A stretch of DNA of 64,000 nt from Periconia sp. R9002. Its lineage: Eukaryota; Ascomycota; Dothideomycetes; Pleosporales; Periconiaceae. The stretch spans positions 62,001-126,000 of the forward strand of contig JAMAHW010000026.1 in assembly GCA_023627715.1 (NCBI GenBank), written 5' to 3'. The notes beneath the pieces are model-generated. The model made no database searches and was not told the DNA's origin. It saw nothing but the letters and a program-made list of their open reading frames with translations. The stretch's first letter is position 1, and each line of letters opens with the position of its first letter. Both the position numbers and the translations under genes were made by a program. This document shows positions 21,698-32,418 of the stretch, piece after piece.

Positions 21698-23704
21698 ATG
21701 CATTCCATCATCCGGCCAAACACACACGTTGCCCTGCGACTGCCGTCGGGTCTGTTGAAAATCGTCGAGATCATACCCAATACGTACGTGACCTGGGCGC
21801 TTTGCTGTGAACTACCTTATCCACACCCCCCCCTCCCCCCTCCCCCCACCTACGTTATGTCGTACGCCACGCTATGTATGCACAAGATTTGACTGACACA
21901 ACACAGCAACATCAACCTCGGAAAGTATGGTACCTTTCCGGCCAACCGGATCCTAGGCCGACCTTATTATCTTACGTTCGAAATCATTGATTCTGAAAAG
22001 GAGAAAGGCAAATCGACTGTTCAATTGCGTGTTGTCCCGGCATCAGAACTCCATGCCGAAGCTTTGGGAAGCGATCAAGCATTGCAATCGAATGCCGAAG
22101 ATGAAGGCACCTCGAATGAGCTCGAAGGTGATGCACTCGCAAATGGAGCCGATGGCTTTGACATCGTCGACGAGGAAGGAGGCGTGATTATGAGAAACAA
22201 CCGTCTTACTGTCGATGACCCCTCCCGTCAAACGTTGTCGATGGAGGAAATCGAAGAGTTGAAGAAGGCTGGTGCAGGCTCCGGTAAGGACATCATAGCT
22301 AAAATCATGGCATCTCATTTGGCCATTGACGAAAAGACCTCTTTCTCCCTTGCAAAGTATACACTACGAAAGTCTCGGAAGTATCTCAAAAGGTTCACCG
22401 TCCTGCCTCTAGATATTGGCACACTCACCGAGTATGTTTCCGAAAAAGAAGCATACAAAATCTTGGAATTACGAGAGGAATCGTTAGGGCTGGTATGCAG
22501 TTGGGCCAATGTTCACTGCGCCTCCGAGAGTCGTATACAGACTGCTGAAGATGGGGTTAGTCAAATAGGAGGAGGGCGGTGGTTGGTGGTCGATGATACT
22601 GGAGGCCTGGTCACGGCAGCTATGGCAGAGAAGATGGGCATTCTTTATCCTACAATTGAGGAAGAAGAGGAAGAGGAAGACTACTCAACCAAAGTTCACA
22701 AAAATGGTGAAAATATCGCACCGATTTTCTCAGAAGCAGTCCAGGGAGATAGCGGCATACCAGGCGAAGCACCGAAATCGAACGATGTAGAAGATGTCGA
22801 AATGGCCGAGTCCGAGACTACTAAAGATGTTTCAAATACTGACACAACCGCTGATCAGACATCAAAACTTCACAATGGTACTCATGGTCCGCCCCGCCCT
22901 ACACGGAAACCCCGCCAGCATATCCCTCAAATGTCCGCCCAAACAAATACGCTTACCGTCCTCCATCCCAATAATCAGCCCAACGTTTCCCACCTCAAAT
23001 ACTTTGGCTTCGACACTGGCGCACCTGCTACCTCACATCCTCTCTACACTCACCTCAAATCCGTGTCCTGGCTCCAACTTCTACATCCTTTGGAAGACCC
23101 ATCGTACATCGAGCCAGAAACGATATCAGACGATATTCTGGCAACCATGAAGAGCTCAAAGCGTGGCAACTACTACAAAAAGAGGAGGCGATGGGAGAAG
23201 ACTAAGCGAGTTGTGGATGAAACTCGAGCAGGAGGATTTGATGGACTAGTTGTGGCAAGCAGTATGGAAACAAAGACCATCCTGAAGGAGCTGGTGCCTT
23301 TAGTCCGAGGCGGTGGTAAGGTGGTTGTCTACAGTCCAAACCCAGAACCGCTTGTCGAGCTTTGCGATTACTACAGCAAAGACCGGCGGGCAGCCTATAT
23401 AGCCCGTGAATTTGGTTCCCAGTCAAACGGCAAGAGAGGAAGAATTGAAGATGATGACGGTGTTGAAGAAAGTGAAGATGAGGACGATTTTCCCGTTAAT
23501 CCGACGTTGCTACTTGCGCCGTCGTTACAGACGGCGAGGGCGAGACACTGGCAAGTGTTGCCGCAGCGAACACACCCGTTCATGACCAGCAAAGGTGGTG
23601 CTGAAGGCTACCTATTCACGGGTACCAGGGTATTGCCCGTCGAAGGCAAAGTAGAAGCCAGAGGCCACGGAAGGTCCAAAAAGAGGAAAGTTGCAGAGTC
23701 GTAG
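21698..23704 (+). CDS. TRM6: tRNA (adenine-58-N1)-methyltransferase non-catalytic subunit
   Basis: Exons 21698-21783 and 21907-23704 encode 627 residues; the 123-bp intron (GTACGT...ACACAG) contains a C-rich run at about 21822-21850. The protein pairs with Trm61 in the nuclear complex that makes m1A58 in tRNAs, including initiator tRNA-Met; Trm6 (Gcd10) binds tRNA but does not carry the SAM site. Support: N-terminal NTHVALRLPSG ... INLGKYGTFP ... ILGRPYYLTFEI, the central block with SLAKYTLRKSRKYLKRFTVLP, and the C-terminal half with FDGLVVASSME and GGGKVVVYSPNPEPL, a degenerate Rossmann-type half. A Glu/Asp-rich insertion of about 90 residues (around 22660-22900) separates the halves, as is common in fungi. 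An internal ATG at 22025 would lose the conserved N terminus and is rejected as start. Confidence 0.93.
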
Positions 23705-23927
23705 GCAGCTCGTCCTGTCTGCGAAGTACCATCTCCATTGTACGATGTAGACTTGCATTTTCCCGCCGAAATATCCCGTCATATACAGCTATCTTTGCAA
23801 ACACGATTATCGAAATTTGCTGGTAGCAGTATAATAATATGACCTAAAAAAAGTAGATTACATATCAATCTTCTCCTTCAATTTGGCTTTGCCGTTCCCA
23901 TTACCATTCACTCACCTGCTGCAAAAC

Positions 23928-24265
23928 ATGGTCCAAGCGCCCCACGTCTATGTCCTTCTGTCCGCGTCCGCACACGCCCACACCTACGTGCGTTTGTTGG
24001 TCTGTCTCGTTTATCACTGTGACTTACTAGCCAATCTCCCCTCCCCCTCCCCGTCCCCCTTCCCAAAAAGATTTCCCAACGCCGACACTACGACGACACC
24101 GTGACCGATAGCACGACTTTGCGACTTCTTGCGCTCAGTGCAGCTAACGAATCACAGCGCCCTTACGCCGGCTTTACAGAAGCATTGAAAACGCGCAAAC
24201 CTCTTCCCGAGCTTGCATCTTTACTTGCCGCTCGTGGGGAGAGAGACGTGTTGAAGTCGGAGTAG
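23928..24265 (+). CDS. Small two-exon hypothetical protein (84 residues)
   Basis: Proposed exons are 23928-23987 and 24071-24265, joined over an 83-bp phase-0 intron with donor GTGCGT and acceptor after a long C/T-rich run (CCCAAAAAG). Exon 1 begins MVQAPHVYVLLSASAH; exon 2 ends ERDVLKSE. Exon 2 has helical, amphipathic character (LRLLALSAANE, ALKTRKPLPELASLLAA). I do not recognise the family. The acceptor is atypical because A-rich bases precede AG, and a different acceptor would change the junction. The gene sits only 223 bp after the TRM6 stop, so it could instead be part of the TRM6 3' UTR. Its codon-like composition in exon 2 is the main reason for calling it. Confidence 0.4.
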
Positions 24266-24526
24266 ACGACATGAGGCCGGGGATTCACAATCCTTTTACG
24301 CGACTACGGCTGTTTTCTGCGAGAAGTTGCATCCGAACGAGATTTTACCGACGACAAGTTATCACTTTCTTGGAGTCAGTATCTCTGTAAACTGGAACCA
24401 GCGTGACAAGATCCTTTTCCGCGCCTCTTGTTTCCATCTCTTGGAATTTCTGGATTACATGGGATTTCCTGCATGCACAGAATAAAACTCACTTGAATCC
24501 TACAAACCACAAGAGCACTCGGCATA

Positions 24527-25675
24527 ATGCCTCTTCTCAACAAGAACCCTTCTCTCCCTAATTTGAACAAGACAAATAGATTGTCGACCGATCCCGCCCC
24601 TCCTCTTCCATTACGTCCAAAGTCATCCGAGTATTCGCTGTCGCCGACTATAACTCCGCCCACTCACAACCTTACGCAATGGGAGAGCAGTGTCATTCGC
24701 CTTGGCAAGAAAGAGCGATCCAGAGCCACTTTCACGGCTGAGATTGTGGGGAACAACTTGACACATGGCCCGAGGTCAAAGCTACCTGACAACATTAGGA
24801 AGTTCAAGCTCGAAGACCCTTTGCGTATTGAAGAAGATGATGATACTGCTACAGCCAAAAAATCCTCCAGCAGTGCGGTAACCGCACGAGTACGTCCCAG
24901 GAGCGAATCATCACCTATAGCGGCAGAGACACCGTCCCATCCTACTTTACTCATCCCCAAGTCTCTGTTCGCCAAATCTACTGAACCAGTCTCGCCCATG
25001 GGCAATGCGTGGTCTGGAGAGCATTTTTGGGAGCCATCGTTCAGCCCCAAGTCTCCCGAAGACGTTGCATTCAAATCGGAAGAGAAGCCACCATCACCAT
25101 TCCGCCCATCGTCACCCAGGGACCGAGAAGTATATCAAGAGACGGTGGAAACCGTGGAAGCTGTCGCCGACGGCATCAGAAGCGAGTACGGTACCGATGC
25201 AGAAGCCGAAGCCTCCTTGCGCGTGCTAGAGGCAGCCGCGGATGAGTACGACACCTTCTACTCGCTCCCACAGCCATACCAGACGTTTGCGCGGCTGGAT
25301 CTAGACAAGAAAAAGCGAGTCAATTTCGACATGCCCGCGGCGGCTCGTGGCCTGATGTGGGCCACCAAAGTGTACGACGACGTGCGCCTTTCTTCGTCTG
25401 CACTTCCGGATGTGGTGGACGACTCAGAGGACGAGGAAGAATACAATGCATGGCTCAAATCTATCAATGAGGAGTTGAAAGACGCCGAGAAGCGTTCTTC
25501 TACGGAGCTGGCAGACCCTGACTCTCCCCTGGCCATGATGCGCCCGGGTGGGAGGGGGGAGCAAAGGCGGCTTAAGGGTCGCGCCCCCAGTCTGGCTGAG
25601 TTGGTGGATTTGGAAAGGGGTTTGAGGGGTATGGGTTTGGAGGTGGAAGAGGTGAAGGAGGAGGATAGGGAGTAG
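24527..25675 (+). CDS. Conserved-looking hypothetical protein, mostly disordered
   Basis: An uninterrupted frame of 382 residues with a good start context (GGCATAATGCC). The N-terminal half is Ser/Pro/Lys-rich. A more ordered block lies at about 260-290: RLDLDKKKRVNFD followed by AARGLMWATKVYDDVRL. It is followed by an acidic stretch and a Lys/Glu helix near the end (LAELVDLERGLRGMGLEVEEV). No signal peptide or membrane segment is seen. I cannot name the family or a function. It lies head-to-tail after TRM6 and the small gene, before the methyltransferase. The length without stops and ordered C-terminal block favour a real gene. Confidence 0.6.
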   Translation: MPLLNKNPSLPNLNKTNRLSTDPAPPLPLRPKSSEYSLSPTITPPTHNLTQWESSVIRLGKKERSRATFTAEIVGNNLTHGPRSKLPDNIRKFKLEDPLRIEEDDDTATAKKSSSSAVTARVRPRSESSPIAAETPSHPTLLIPKSLFAKSTEPVSPMGNAWSGEHFWEPSFSPKSPEDVAFKSEEKPPSPFRPSSPRDREVYQETVETVEAVADGIRSEYGTDAEAEASLRVLEAAADEYDTFYSLPQPYQTFARLDLDKKKRVNFDMPAAARGLMWATKVYDDVRLSSSALPDVVDDSEDEEEYNAWLKSINEELKDAEKRSSTELADPDSPLAMMRPGGRGEQRRLKGRAPSLAELVDLERGLRGMGLEVEEVKEEDRE

Positions 25676-26246
25676 GGGATGGTTGAGACGAGGCAGACGG
25701 AGAAGAAATAGGATTGATACCTAGGTAGATTCTACCATCTTAAGTGTATTGTACACCATAGAGCAAATCTTGATTCGACGAACATGGCAAAAGTGTATCT
25801 GCAATCCTACTTCTATGTACGAAGTGATCATACCATACATATTTGACGTGGCGATCGACATCTCTGCCGGAACACTGGCAGCAGTAGCGTGGACCCCTAT
25901 TATGCTTGGTCAGCACATTATCACCTCCCAGCTTCCTCTGAACACCGTCAGTCCCACAGCACATCACCACAATTATATGCTCTAAGAGATGTGGATTTTG
26001 TTCAAATAGGTGCGACGTCTCAGAAAATGAGTTTCACGTCCTATTTAAGAAATCGTTGACGTCATTCAACCCACGCTAAGCCGTTCTCAGAAAGCAGACC
26101 AGCATCTCGACTCAGTGTTGCGACAAGTGGAATGTCACGATAGCTTCAAACAAATCTCTTGTGACCTACGTTTTCCTCTTCTCTTCTCACACCAATTGAT
26201 TGTAGTGTACATCCTCAAGCTGCTACTCACAGATAGAACATCCAAC
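25676..26246. other. Intergenic, no gene seen
   Basis: About 570 bp between head-to-tail genes. A short plus-strand frame at 25749-25985 has no protein character I recognise. The last 100 bp before the methyltransferase start is pyrimidine-rich and is the likely promoter and 5' UTR. Confidence 0.5.
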
Positions 26247-27750
26247 ATGAACTCACTAACAGGTACAATTATCCCCCTCACAACGTCCCATAACATTTCA
26301 CAACCCACTTACAACATCTGTCATTGCATTTTCAGAATACCTGCTCTCCGATAGCACGATAAACCCACTTCTCGACAAAGGCTACCTCCCGCATTCCCTA
26401 ATCCGCGTCGGCATCCGGCGCCAACTCTCCCAACGCCTACGGGAAATCAGCACCACCTCACTTACTGCCGCCTATGAGTCCAAAATGCGGTATGTCGAGT
26501 TATTGAGGAGCAGACCGATTGCAATTGAGACGAAAACGGCGAATGAGCAGCATTATGAGGTAGGGACTGGCGTGTTGAAGGGGATGTTGGGCCCGAGGAT
26601 GAAGTATTCGAGTTGTTTGTACGAGGAGGGTAAGGAGACATTGGAGGAGGCGGAGATCGCGATGTTGAAGTTGTATGTTGAACGGGCGGGATTAAAAGAT
26701 GGAATGAGCGTGTTGGACTTAGGGTATGTTGTTTTCCCGTGTTGTTCTTTCATTTTTCGTTGTCTGTCTCGGATATCATCTAGAGCCGGAGTTAAATTGG
26801 CCACGTGATGTTTTCGAATCAGCGAAACTGCAACTCCCCTCCAAAACCACAAAGATGATGCCGCTAACACTCTCTGCCAGCTGCGGTTGGGGCTCTGCAT
26901 CCCTCTACTTTGCCGAACAATTTCCAAACTCCAAAATCACCGCCTTTTCCAACTCACGTATGTTCTTTCGAGTACAAAGTAGTATCAAGACACCACGGAG
27001 CGTGGCGTATTGAGACACTCATTACTCATTGTATCACCCCCGGTTGAGTTAAGCTGACTTCGTACCCGCGAATTTTAGGTACCCAAAAGCAGCACATCGA
27101 TAGTGTAGCCAAGTCACAAGGCCTTACCAATTTGACCGTCATTACAGGGGACATTGTAGACTACGAATTTGAGCCCGAGTCTTTCGACAGAGTAGTATCG
27201 ATCGAGTTATTCGAACACATGAAGAATTACGAACTGCTCATGAGGAAAGTTGCTACAGCGCTTAAGCCTAGTGGAAAATTGTTCGTGCACATTTTTTGTC
27301 ACAGGAGCACGCCCTATGATTTTGAGGGAGGATGGATGGGGGAGTATTTCTTCACTGGAGGTTCGTCTTGCGTTCTTTCCTCGTTGTCACCTTATCCATA
27401 TCTACACACGAATCATCGCTTATCTTCACGTACCAAGCGCTAACGGCACAAACTACATAGGAACGATGCCCAGCGCAGACCTTCTTCTCTTCTTTCAAGA
27501 CCACCTTTCCATCCAATCGCAATGGTGGGTCAATGGCCAGCATTACGCACAGACGTGCGAGGACTGGCTATCGAGGATGCTAGCATCTAAGAATGAAATC
27601 TGGCCCCATCTACTGGAGACGTACGGCGAGGACGGTGTAGTGACGTGGTGGAATCGCTGGCAGATTTTCTACATGGCCTGTGCAGAGTTGTTTAAGTGGG
27701 AGGGCGGTGATACGTGGGGCGTCACGCATCTTTTGTTTGAAAAGAGATGA
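26247..27750 (+). CDS. Cyclopropane-fatty-acyl-phospholipid synthase-like SAM methyltransferase
   Basis: Five exons: 26247-26262, 26336-26723, 26881-26957, 27079-27360, 27461-27750. They sum to 350 residues with phases that agree at all four junctions. Intron sizes are 73, 157, 121 and 100 bp. The SAM-binding motif I, VLDLGCGWG, is formed across the second junction (around residue 135). It is followed by ITAFSNS and RTQKQHI, a GD-containing acidic strand (VITGDIVDYEF), SIELFEHM, and the C-terminal WWVNGQHYAQTCEDWL segment typical of the CMAS/coclaurine N-methyltransferase-like group. Members methylate or cyclopropanate lipids, or methylate amines. The substrate cannot be told from sequence. 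The neighbour downstream is unrelated, so context gives no help. Confidence 0.88.
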
Positions 27751-28573
27751 ATGGGGTTGGGTTGACCATTCACGCGCAATGAATTTACAATGTATGCACC
27801 AAGGACTTGGTCATGTTCCATAGAATAAATGTATTGTTGACAATTATTTTTTGGGGTATGATTGGGAAAGTGTGACTCAGAAACAAATAGACCAGAAAGT
27901 AAGTGTAGGAAAAGCGGACCACCACAAAAACCATTTATTATCAAGAAAGTTCATGATATCATACGATTGAAAGCCATGGTCCCCCCCAACCAGAGTTCCA
28001 CAACTGGGTATTTTTAATCACTTAGGTGCCTATAACAGCTAGTCGTAGGTAGAATGATTACATCACGAGTATCCCTAAAAATATTATTTAGTAATGGACG
28101 CTTTAATTGTATAGAGTACTACCTAAGCTGCCTTAGCCTGACTTTAAAAAATGTTTTTTAAAGGTGATGATAAAATTCAAATATCAAAAAAACAATTCAA
28201 AAAATAGTTTTTTCCCCTTGAACTCGTAATGGACTCAACTATGGTGCACTCCAAGTAGATTCTTCTTAATCAGTAGGGAGAAGTATTTAATAGAAGGGAT
28301 CTCCTGCCCTTTTGCAGCTTTCATCTTCAGTATTTCTCTCTACTCTGACTACAGCTTAAATACCAGCTATCCCCCTCTGCAAACATCTACCGCACCATTT
28401 CCAAAGCAACTCTACAAATTCTCCCCAAGGACCAAGGAATCCTCTCTGCTACTTCCACTTTTGCCCACTTCACCCAACACTCCACGAAGCTCCCAATCTA
28501 GCTTCCTCTCGCTGAGGTCTACTCAAATCACCCACTCAATACACACCGACTTCAATCAACAAGCCCAATCAAA
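27751..28573. other. AT-rich intergenic region
   Basis: Noticeably AT-rich, especially 28010-28210 with poly-A/T runs, with no coding signal. The final 150 bp before 28574 is C/T-rich (AC-rich 5' UTR style), with a TATA-like AAGTATTTAATAG near 28281-28293. It probably holds the promoter of the myristoylated-protein gene. Confidence 0.45.
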
Positions 28574-29602
28574 ATGGGTTGCACGAGTAGCAAGAACGCC
28601 TGGTATGACGAGTCGTCTGAAAACGACTACATCTCGACCCGAGCCAAACCCCTCTGGATAGTTAAGGCCTACGACTCAAAGATTACCCACTGGGACATCC
28701 TACTTATGGATGATATCCCCAACACTAATGATGGCGTGCTGTTTGGCCTAAGCGCAGGCCCTACGAAAAACATAGACAACTGGGCTATCTGCACAACTGC
28801 CCTCCCTAGCAAAACAAGCAATACAGGTCCACTTCGATCAGAAGTCGGCGTCAAGCATAGGGTTAACCGATCAAGAAAGTGGTACGATGACCACCAGATA
28901 CCCTACTTCCGGATCCCAGGAGCAGTCAGCACCGAATCTCGCCTTCAAAAAGCATGCGACAGCGTCAAACTCACCTTCCCGTACAGGCTGGTTACCGAGA
29001 ACTGCCAGACCTTCGTCATCGAGGTCCTGAAAGTCCTTCATCAATGGGACTCGGCCATGGTTCCTCGCCTGGCCGTTGAATTTGCCAGAGCCAAGTGTTT
29101 TAAGACGGTGGAATGGGCCACCAGGGACAATCGCCCTGGTGTCGCAAGCGCAAAGCACCCCCCAAGGCCGGTATTCACATCCGACATAAGCCCTGCCGCC
29201 TCAAAGAACTTTGTGCCCATTTATGGAGCCGGTGCCAATCCAGCATTGGCAATTAGGCCAAGGGCTTCGCTGTCGGCCACCGATTCAGGGACCTCGTTGG
29301 CAACTTATGCCACAAATCCCTCGGTGCCGGCTACGGCTTCAAGGGTCTCACTGCCGGCCACCACGTCAAGGGTCTCACGGCAGGCCACTGCTTCAAGGGC
29401 CTCGGTGGCATCTTATGCCACAACCGCCTCACTGCCGGCCAGCATCCCAAGAAAGTCACTCCCACCTGGCGCGTCAACAGCTTCGCTGCCAGTCAAGAAA
29501 ACTGCCGTTCCTAGAAAAGTGGCAGTGAAATCTGCATCTGAGTCTGAAGTCCCTTCACGGACGAAGATGCCTGGCTCATGGGACGAGGATGACGATGAAT
29601 GA
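28574..29602 (+). CDS. Predicted N-myristoylated protein with possible LRAT/papain-like fold, unknown function
   Basis: A single frame of 342 residues. The N terminus MGCTSSK is a textbook dual acylation signal: Gly2 for myristoylation, Cys3 for palmitoylation. Residues 25-160 form the only ordered domain. It contains THW (His39) in a strand-like context, WYDDH near 103-107, FPYRLV and ENCQTF (Cys144-Gln145). A His strand followed by an NCxxF-type Cys helix recalls LRAT/NlpC-P60-like thiol folds, but this is pattern resemblance only. Residues 230-320 are a Ser/Ala/Thr repeat region from a 27-nt minisatellite. The C terminus is acidic (DEDDDE). No intron. Flanks are AT-rich and gene-poor. The long repeat tail and position suggest a lineage-restricted gene. 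Confidence 0.68.
   Translation: MGCTSSKNAWYDESSENDYISTRAKPLWIVKAYDSKITHWDILLMDDIPNTNDGVLFGLSAGPTKNIDNWAICTTALPSKTSNTGPLRSEVGVKHRVNRSRKWYDDHQIPYFRIPGAVSTESRLQKACDSVKLTFPYRLVTENCQTFVIEVLKVLHQWDSAMVPRLAVEFARAKCFKTVEWATRDNRPGVASAKHPPRPVFTSDISPAASKNFVPIYGAGANPALAIRPRASLSATDSGTSLATYATNPSVPATASRVSLPATTSRVSRQATASRASVASYATTASLPASIPRKSLPPGASTASLPVKKTAVPRKVAVKSASESEVPSRTKMPGSWDEDDDE
29326..29406 (+). repeat. 27-nt coding minisatellite, about three copies
   Basis: Imperfect 27-nt units beginning GCCGGC(T/C)AC at 29326, 29353 and 29380 (third unit diverged). They encode nine-residue repeats of the form PATxSRVSx in the tail of the predicted myristoylated protein. More diverged copies are visible before and after. 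The period preserves reading frame. Confidence 0.75.
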
Positions 29603-32418
29603 GCCGGATAAAAGGGTCAAAGATACCCTGATAATGCCATAGCGAGCATTCTTCACTTTTTTTTCTTTTTTCGTTCTTCGTTCATTAAGACATGTATGTT
29701 TTTTAGTTGGGAAAGGAGTTAATGGTACCCGCATGTTTACTTTCAATATTGCGTTTGGTTATGATTTGGTCGTTCTTCGTTTTAAGTCAAGTTTTTCCTT
29801 TTATCTTGCCTTTTCTTTTAAGAAGTTACGAATTCTACGATACCCAAATGTTTTTTTTTCTCTAGCAGTAGTGATAATATAAACAAGTTAATTAATGAAA
29901 ACCTCGCAATAAATAGAACGATTCAAGTGTGAATAAGGAAAAAACTAACTACAACACCATCTTCCCCCAGAACAAATCTCAAGTTTCCTTATTAGCGCAT
30001 GCTAATGCTATCAGCCTTATATCTATATTCGCTTTATAGATAAGACTTACGCCAGTTGGGGTGTTTTACAGCCCCTTCGGGGCAAAGGCGGTGTATATAC
30101 TTATGGTCCCAATACTCTCTTGGGCATCTAGGCACGAGATCGCATTTATGATCGAGGAACTTTTCACCAGTACATCCACAAGCGAAAACTTCGTATTTCC
30201 AAAAGCACATTGTTGTGTACTAATGTTTTTAGCCATTAGCGGGCATTCCAGACGATGGTTGGCACGTAGCCATTGAGTGCGTAGAAAATTACATACAATA
30301 TGAATTGATGGTCCGGTCTTTGGATAGTTTGTGTAAGGGAAGAGGGAGAGGATGGATAAAATGACAAAACTTGACGACAAATTCAGCCTAAGGACGGATG
30401 GCAGCTGCTTGCTTTGCGGTGGTTTGCTTTGCGGTTTTGGGTTTCGTGGTGATGGGCAGAAGTCTGTGAAATCAAAAGCCCTTTTTATATTGGCTCCTAG
30501 ACTACATGAGGCACCATTTACTATAACGTCTACGTGAGGCTGCTGTGCCGTAAGGTTCTATCTCCATACGCGTCCGAGGCTGCTGTGCCATAAAGTTTTG
30601 TTTGACGCTGGGCTATGGAGAGCACTGTAGGCACGTAACAGCCAGTCGTTGCAGAACCAGTACGCTCTGGTAAACAAAGATTAGCTCATCTACAAAAGGG
30701 GGAGGACAGGTATAGGGGCAGAGCAGGCCATGCGCGTAATATTGAAGTTGCCGGCCTATCACAGCGCGGAATATTAAACTCTAGGTACAGAGTTGTTTTT
30801 TATTGAGACACCATGTGTCGCGGCGTACTAACACACTGATCATGTACATACTGTAACCTCCCGCCGTGCCGGTTGCGTATAACCAACACCGTACCTGCGA
30901 TATAACGTTCAAAATCGCGGGTACAAAGCCGCCTCACTAGAACCAGTGTGGTTCCATTACATACCCCGATGATCAGTATCTTAATACGCCATGTAAAGTG
31001 GTGTCTCGACAATGGATGACTCTGTACCAGGGTCTCGATGGTCAGCAACGGCGTAGCATTTTACGCTCCGCACCTCCTCTCCTATCGTATTCACAACTCA
31101 CCGTACGGGCGCGTAGAAAGCGCCTAAAAATGTATCGCAGAAACCAATGCCCTTTCGCATTAACGACTCTGATTTTGGATGTACGAACATCCGCGTTGCT
31201 AAGTGGTAAGTGAGCTGAATTAAATACCGTTTCGATCTGAGACGATACTCATACTAAGTTACGCTGACCTAGTGTGGCGTCAACGGCCATTAACCGCACA
31301 CGCTGGGCCGATTATCCGTAGTCTATTGACAATTACTGCCTTACAGTCAGTAGAACGCTGAAGTTTGGGGTTCGTGGTGGATGGTGGATGGCTTTGTTAG
31401 ACTATGTAACTCCAGGCATGTTCCGATCAGGTGACTCCTTCTTCACTGAGTGTACATCCAAGTCATCGCTGTGAAAGATCACAAAACATTAAATGACTAG
31501 GGAGTGCTAGTCTCCTGACACTTCGCACCTTCACAAAGTAAATCCGCAACAAATAGTTGTTGCCCATCCAGATCTCTGGGGCCACAAGGCACTCACTCTA
31601 AATGCAAATTGGTGGATCCTATCAACCGACTTTTGGCTTCTGACCTAGTCTTCGTCGATGGTACGTAAGTGAGTCATGGGCAACCGGAAAGTCGCAACCC
31701 AACAACAGCACGAACAAGCACAAGATACAGTCATTTCTATATTTCTTGGTTAATCGCACGGAAGAAATCAGTGGATTAAGAAATCATAAGAGAAATAATC
31801 AACTAAAAAATGAAGAGGTAATAAAATATTGTATTCCACCAAACGCTCCGACAAATGCAGAAAAAACAGTAACAATAGCGGCCCAAACAACCAAATCGTG
31901 AAAACCGCAAAACTAATTTGTACAGATGAAGTGAAGAATCAACTCCAAGAAGAGGAAGACACCCATGTGCATCAGCAAAATCCAAAGTCAAAGTGACTCG
32001 TGGATGGCTCTAAAAACTTCGATAAAAGGAACAACGCAGAAAATAGAGAAAACTCCCCTGTAAACTGACGCCAGAATGGAAACATTGGCGTAACAACACC
32101 GTATGATAAAGGCCAACAGGCCAGTTCGAGTGAGTATTACCCGAAATCCGAGCCCTAAATCCAAACGCCAAGAATGTGAAAATAGAAGATCGTGCAAAAG
32201 ACGAGCTTTTCCACACAGTAAGCTACGCGAAGTGTATGTGCTTTCATGTAAACACAACTGGAAAGATGTGAGAAAGGCGTTTTGAGGCGTCAATCGTAAG
32301 GTCGGAGACATCATAAACGAGGAGAGGAAAAGAGATTGCAAGGTTTCAAGACAATTGCGTGTGTGAATTGTAACCGTGATCGCTTTCATAGACGTAGGTG
32401 GGAGGCAGCTTGTAGATG
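29603..32418. other. Gene-poor accessory stretch
   Basis: 2.8 kb without an intact gene. The first 400 bp is T/A-rich (3' UTR of the preceding gene). A 5-bp-stem hairpin (GCCCC TTC GGGGC) sits at 30071-30083, and a diverged direct repeat at 30536-30557 and 30576-30597. A decayed helicase segment is annotated separately at about 30800-31250. From 31300 to 32400 I see nothing coding; the end holds the RFX 3' UTR. Confidence 0.5.
30800..31250 (-). mobile_element. Relic of a PIF1-like helicase, probably Helitron-derived
   Basis: On the minus strand, 30800-31048 is open and contains VCNGTTLVLVRRL, then IAGTVLV and RHGGRLQYV. This matches, in order and spacing, the end of PIF1-like helicases of fungal Helitrons, where a (G)LCNGTRL block precedes an I-x-A-x-I-L-x-G strand and a G-x-x-x-x-I/V segment. 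About 80 codons upstream on the same strand a frame with RMFVHPKSE resembles the R-A-I-L-A-P-x-N block of these helicases. The reading frame is broken between and after these pieces and no terminal motifs were found. It is a dead fragment if the assignment is right. Resemblance was judged by eye only. Confidence 0.42.

Noticed and set aside
30071..30083. Hairpin GCCCC-TTC-GGGGC as a transcription terminator
   Set aside because: Bacterial-type terminators do not apply in a fungal nuclear genome, no T-run follows and no gene ends nearby.
30066..30380. 104-codon minus-strand frame in the gene-poor stretch
   Set aside because: No recognisable domain and no supporting exon; it could be more relic sequence, but I cannot tie it to the helicase.
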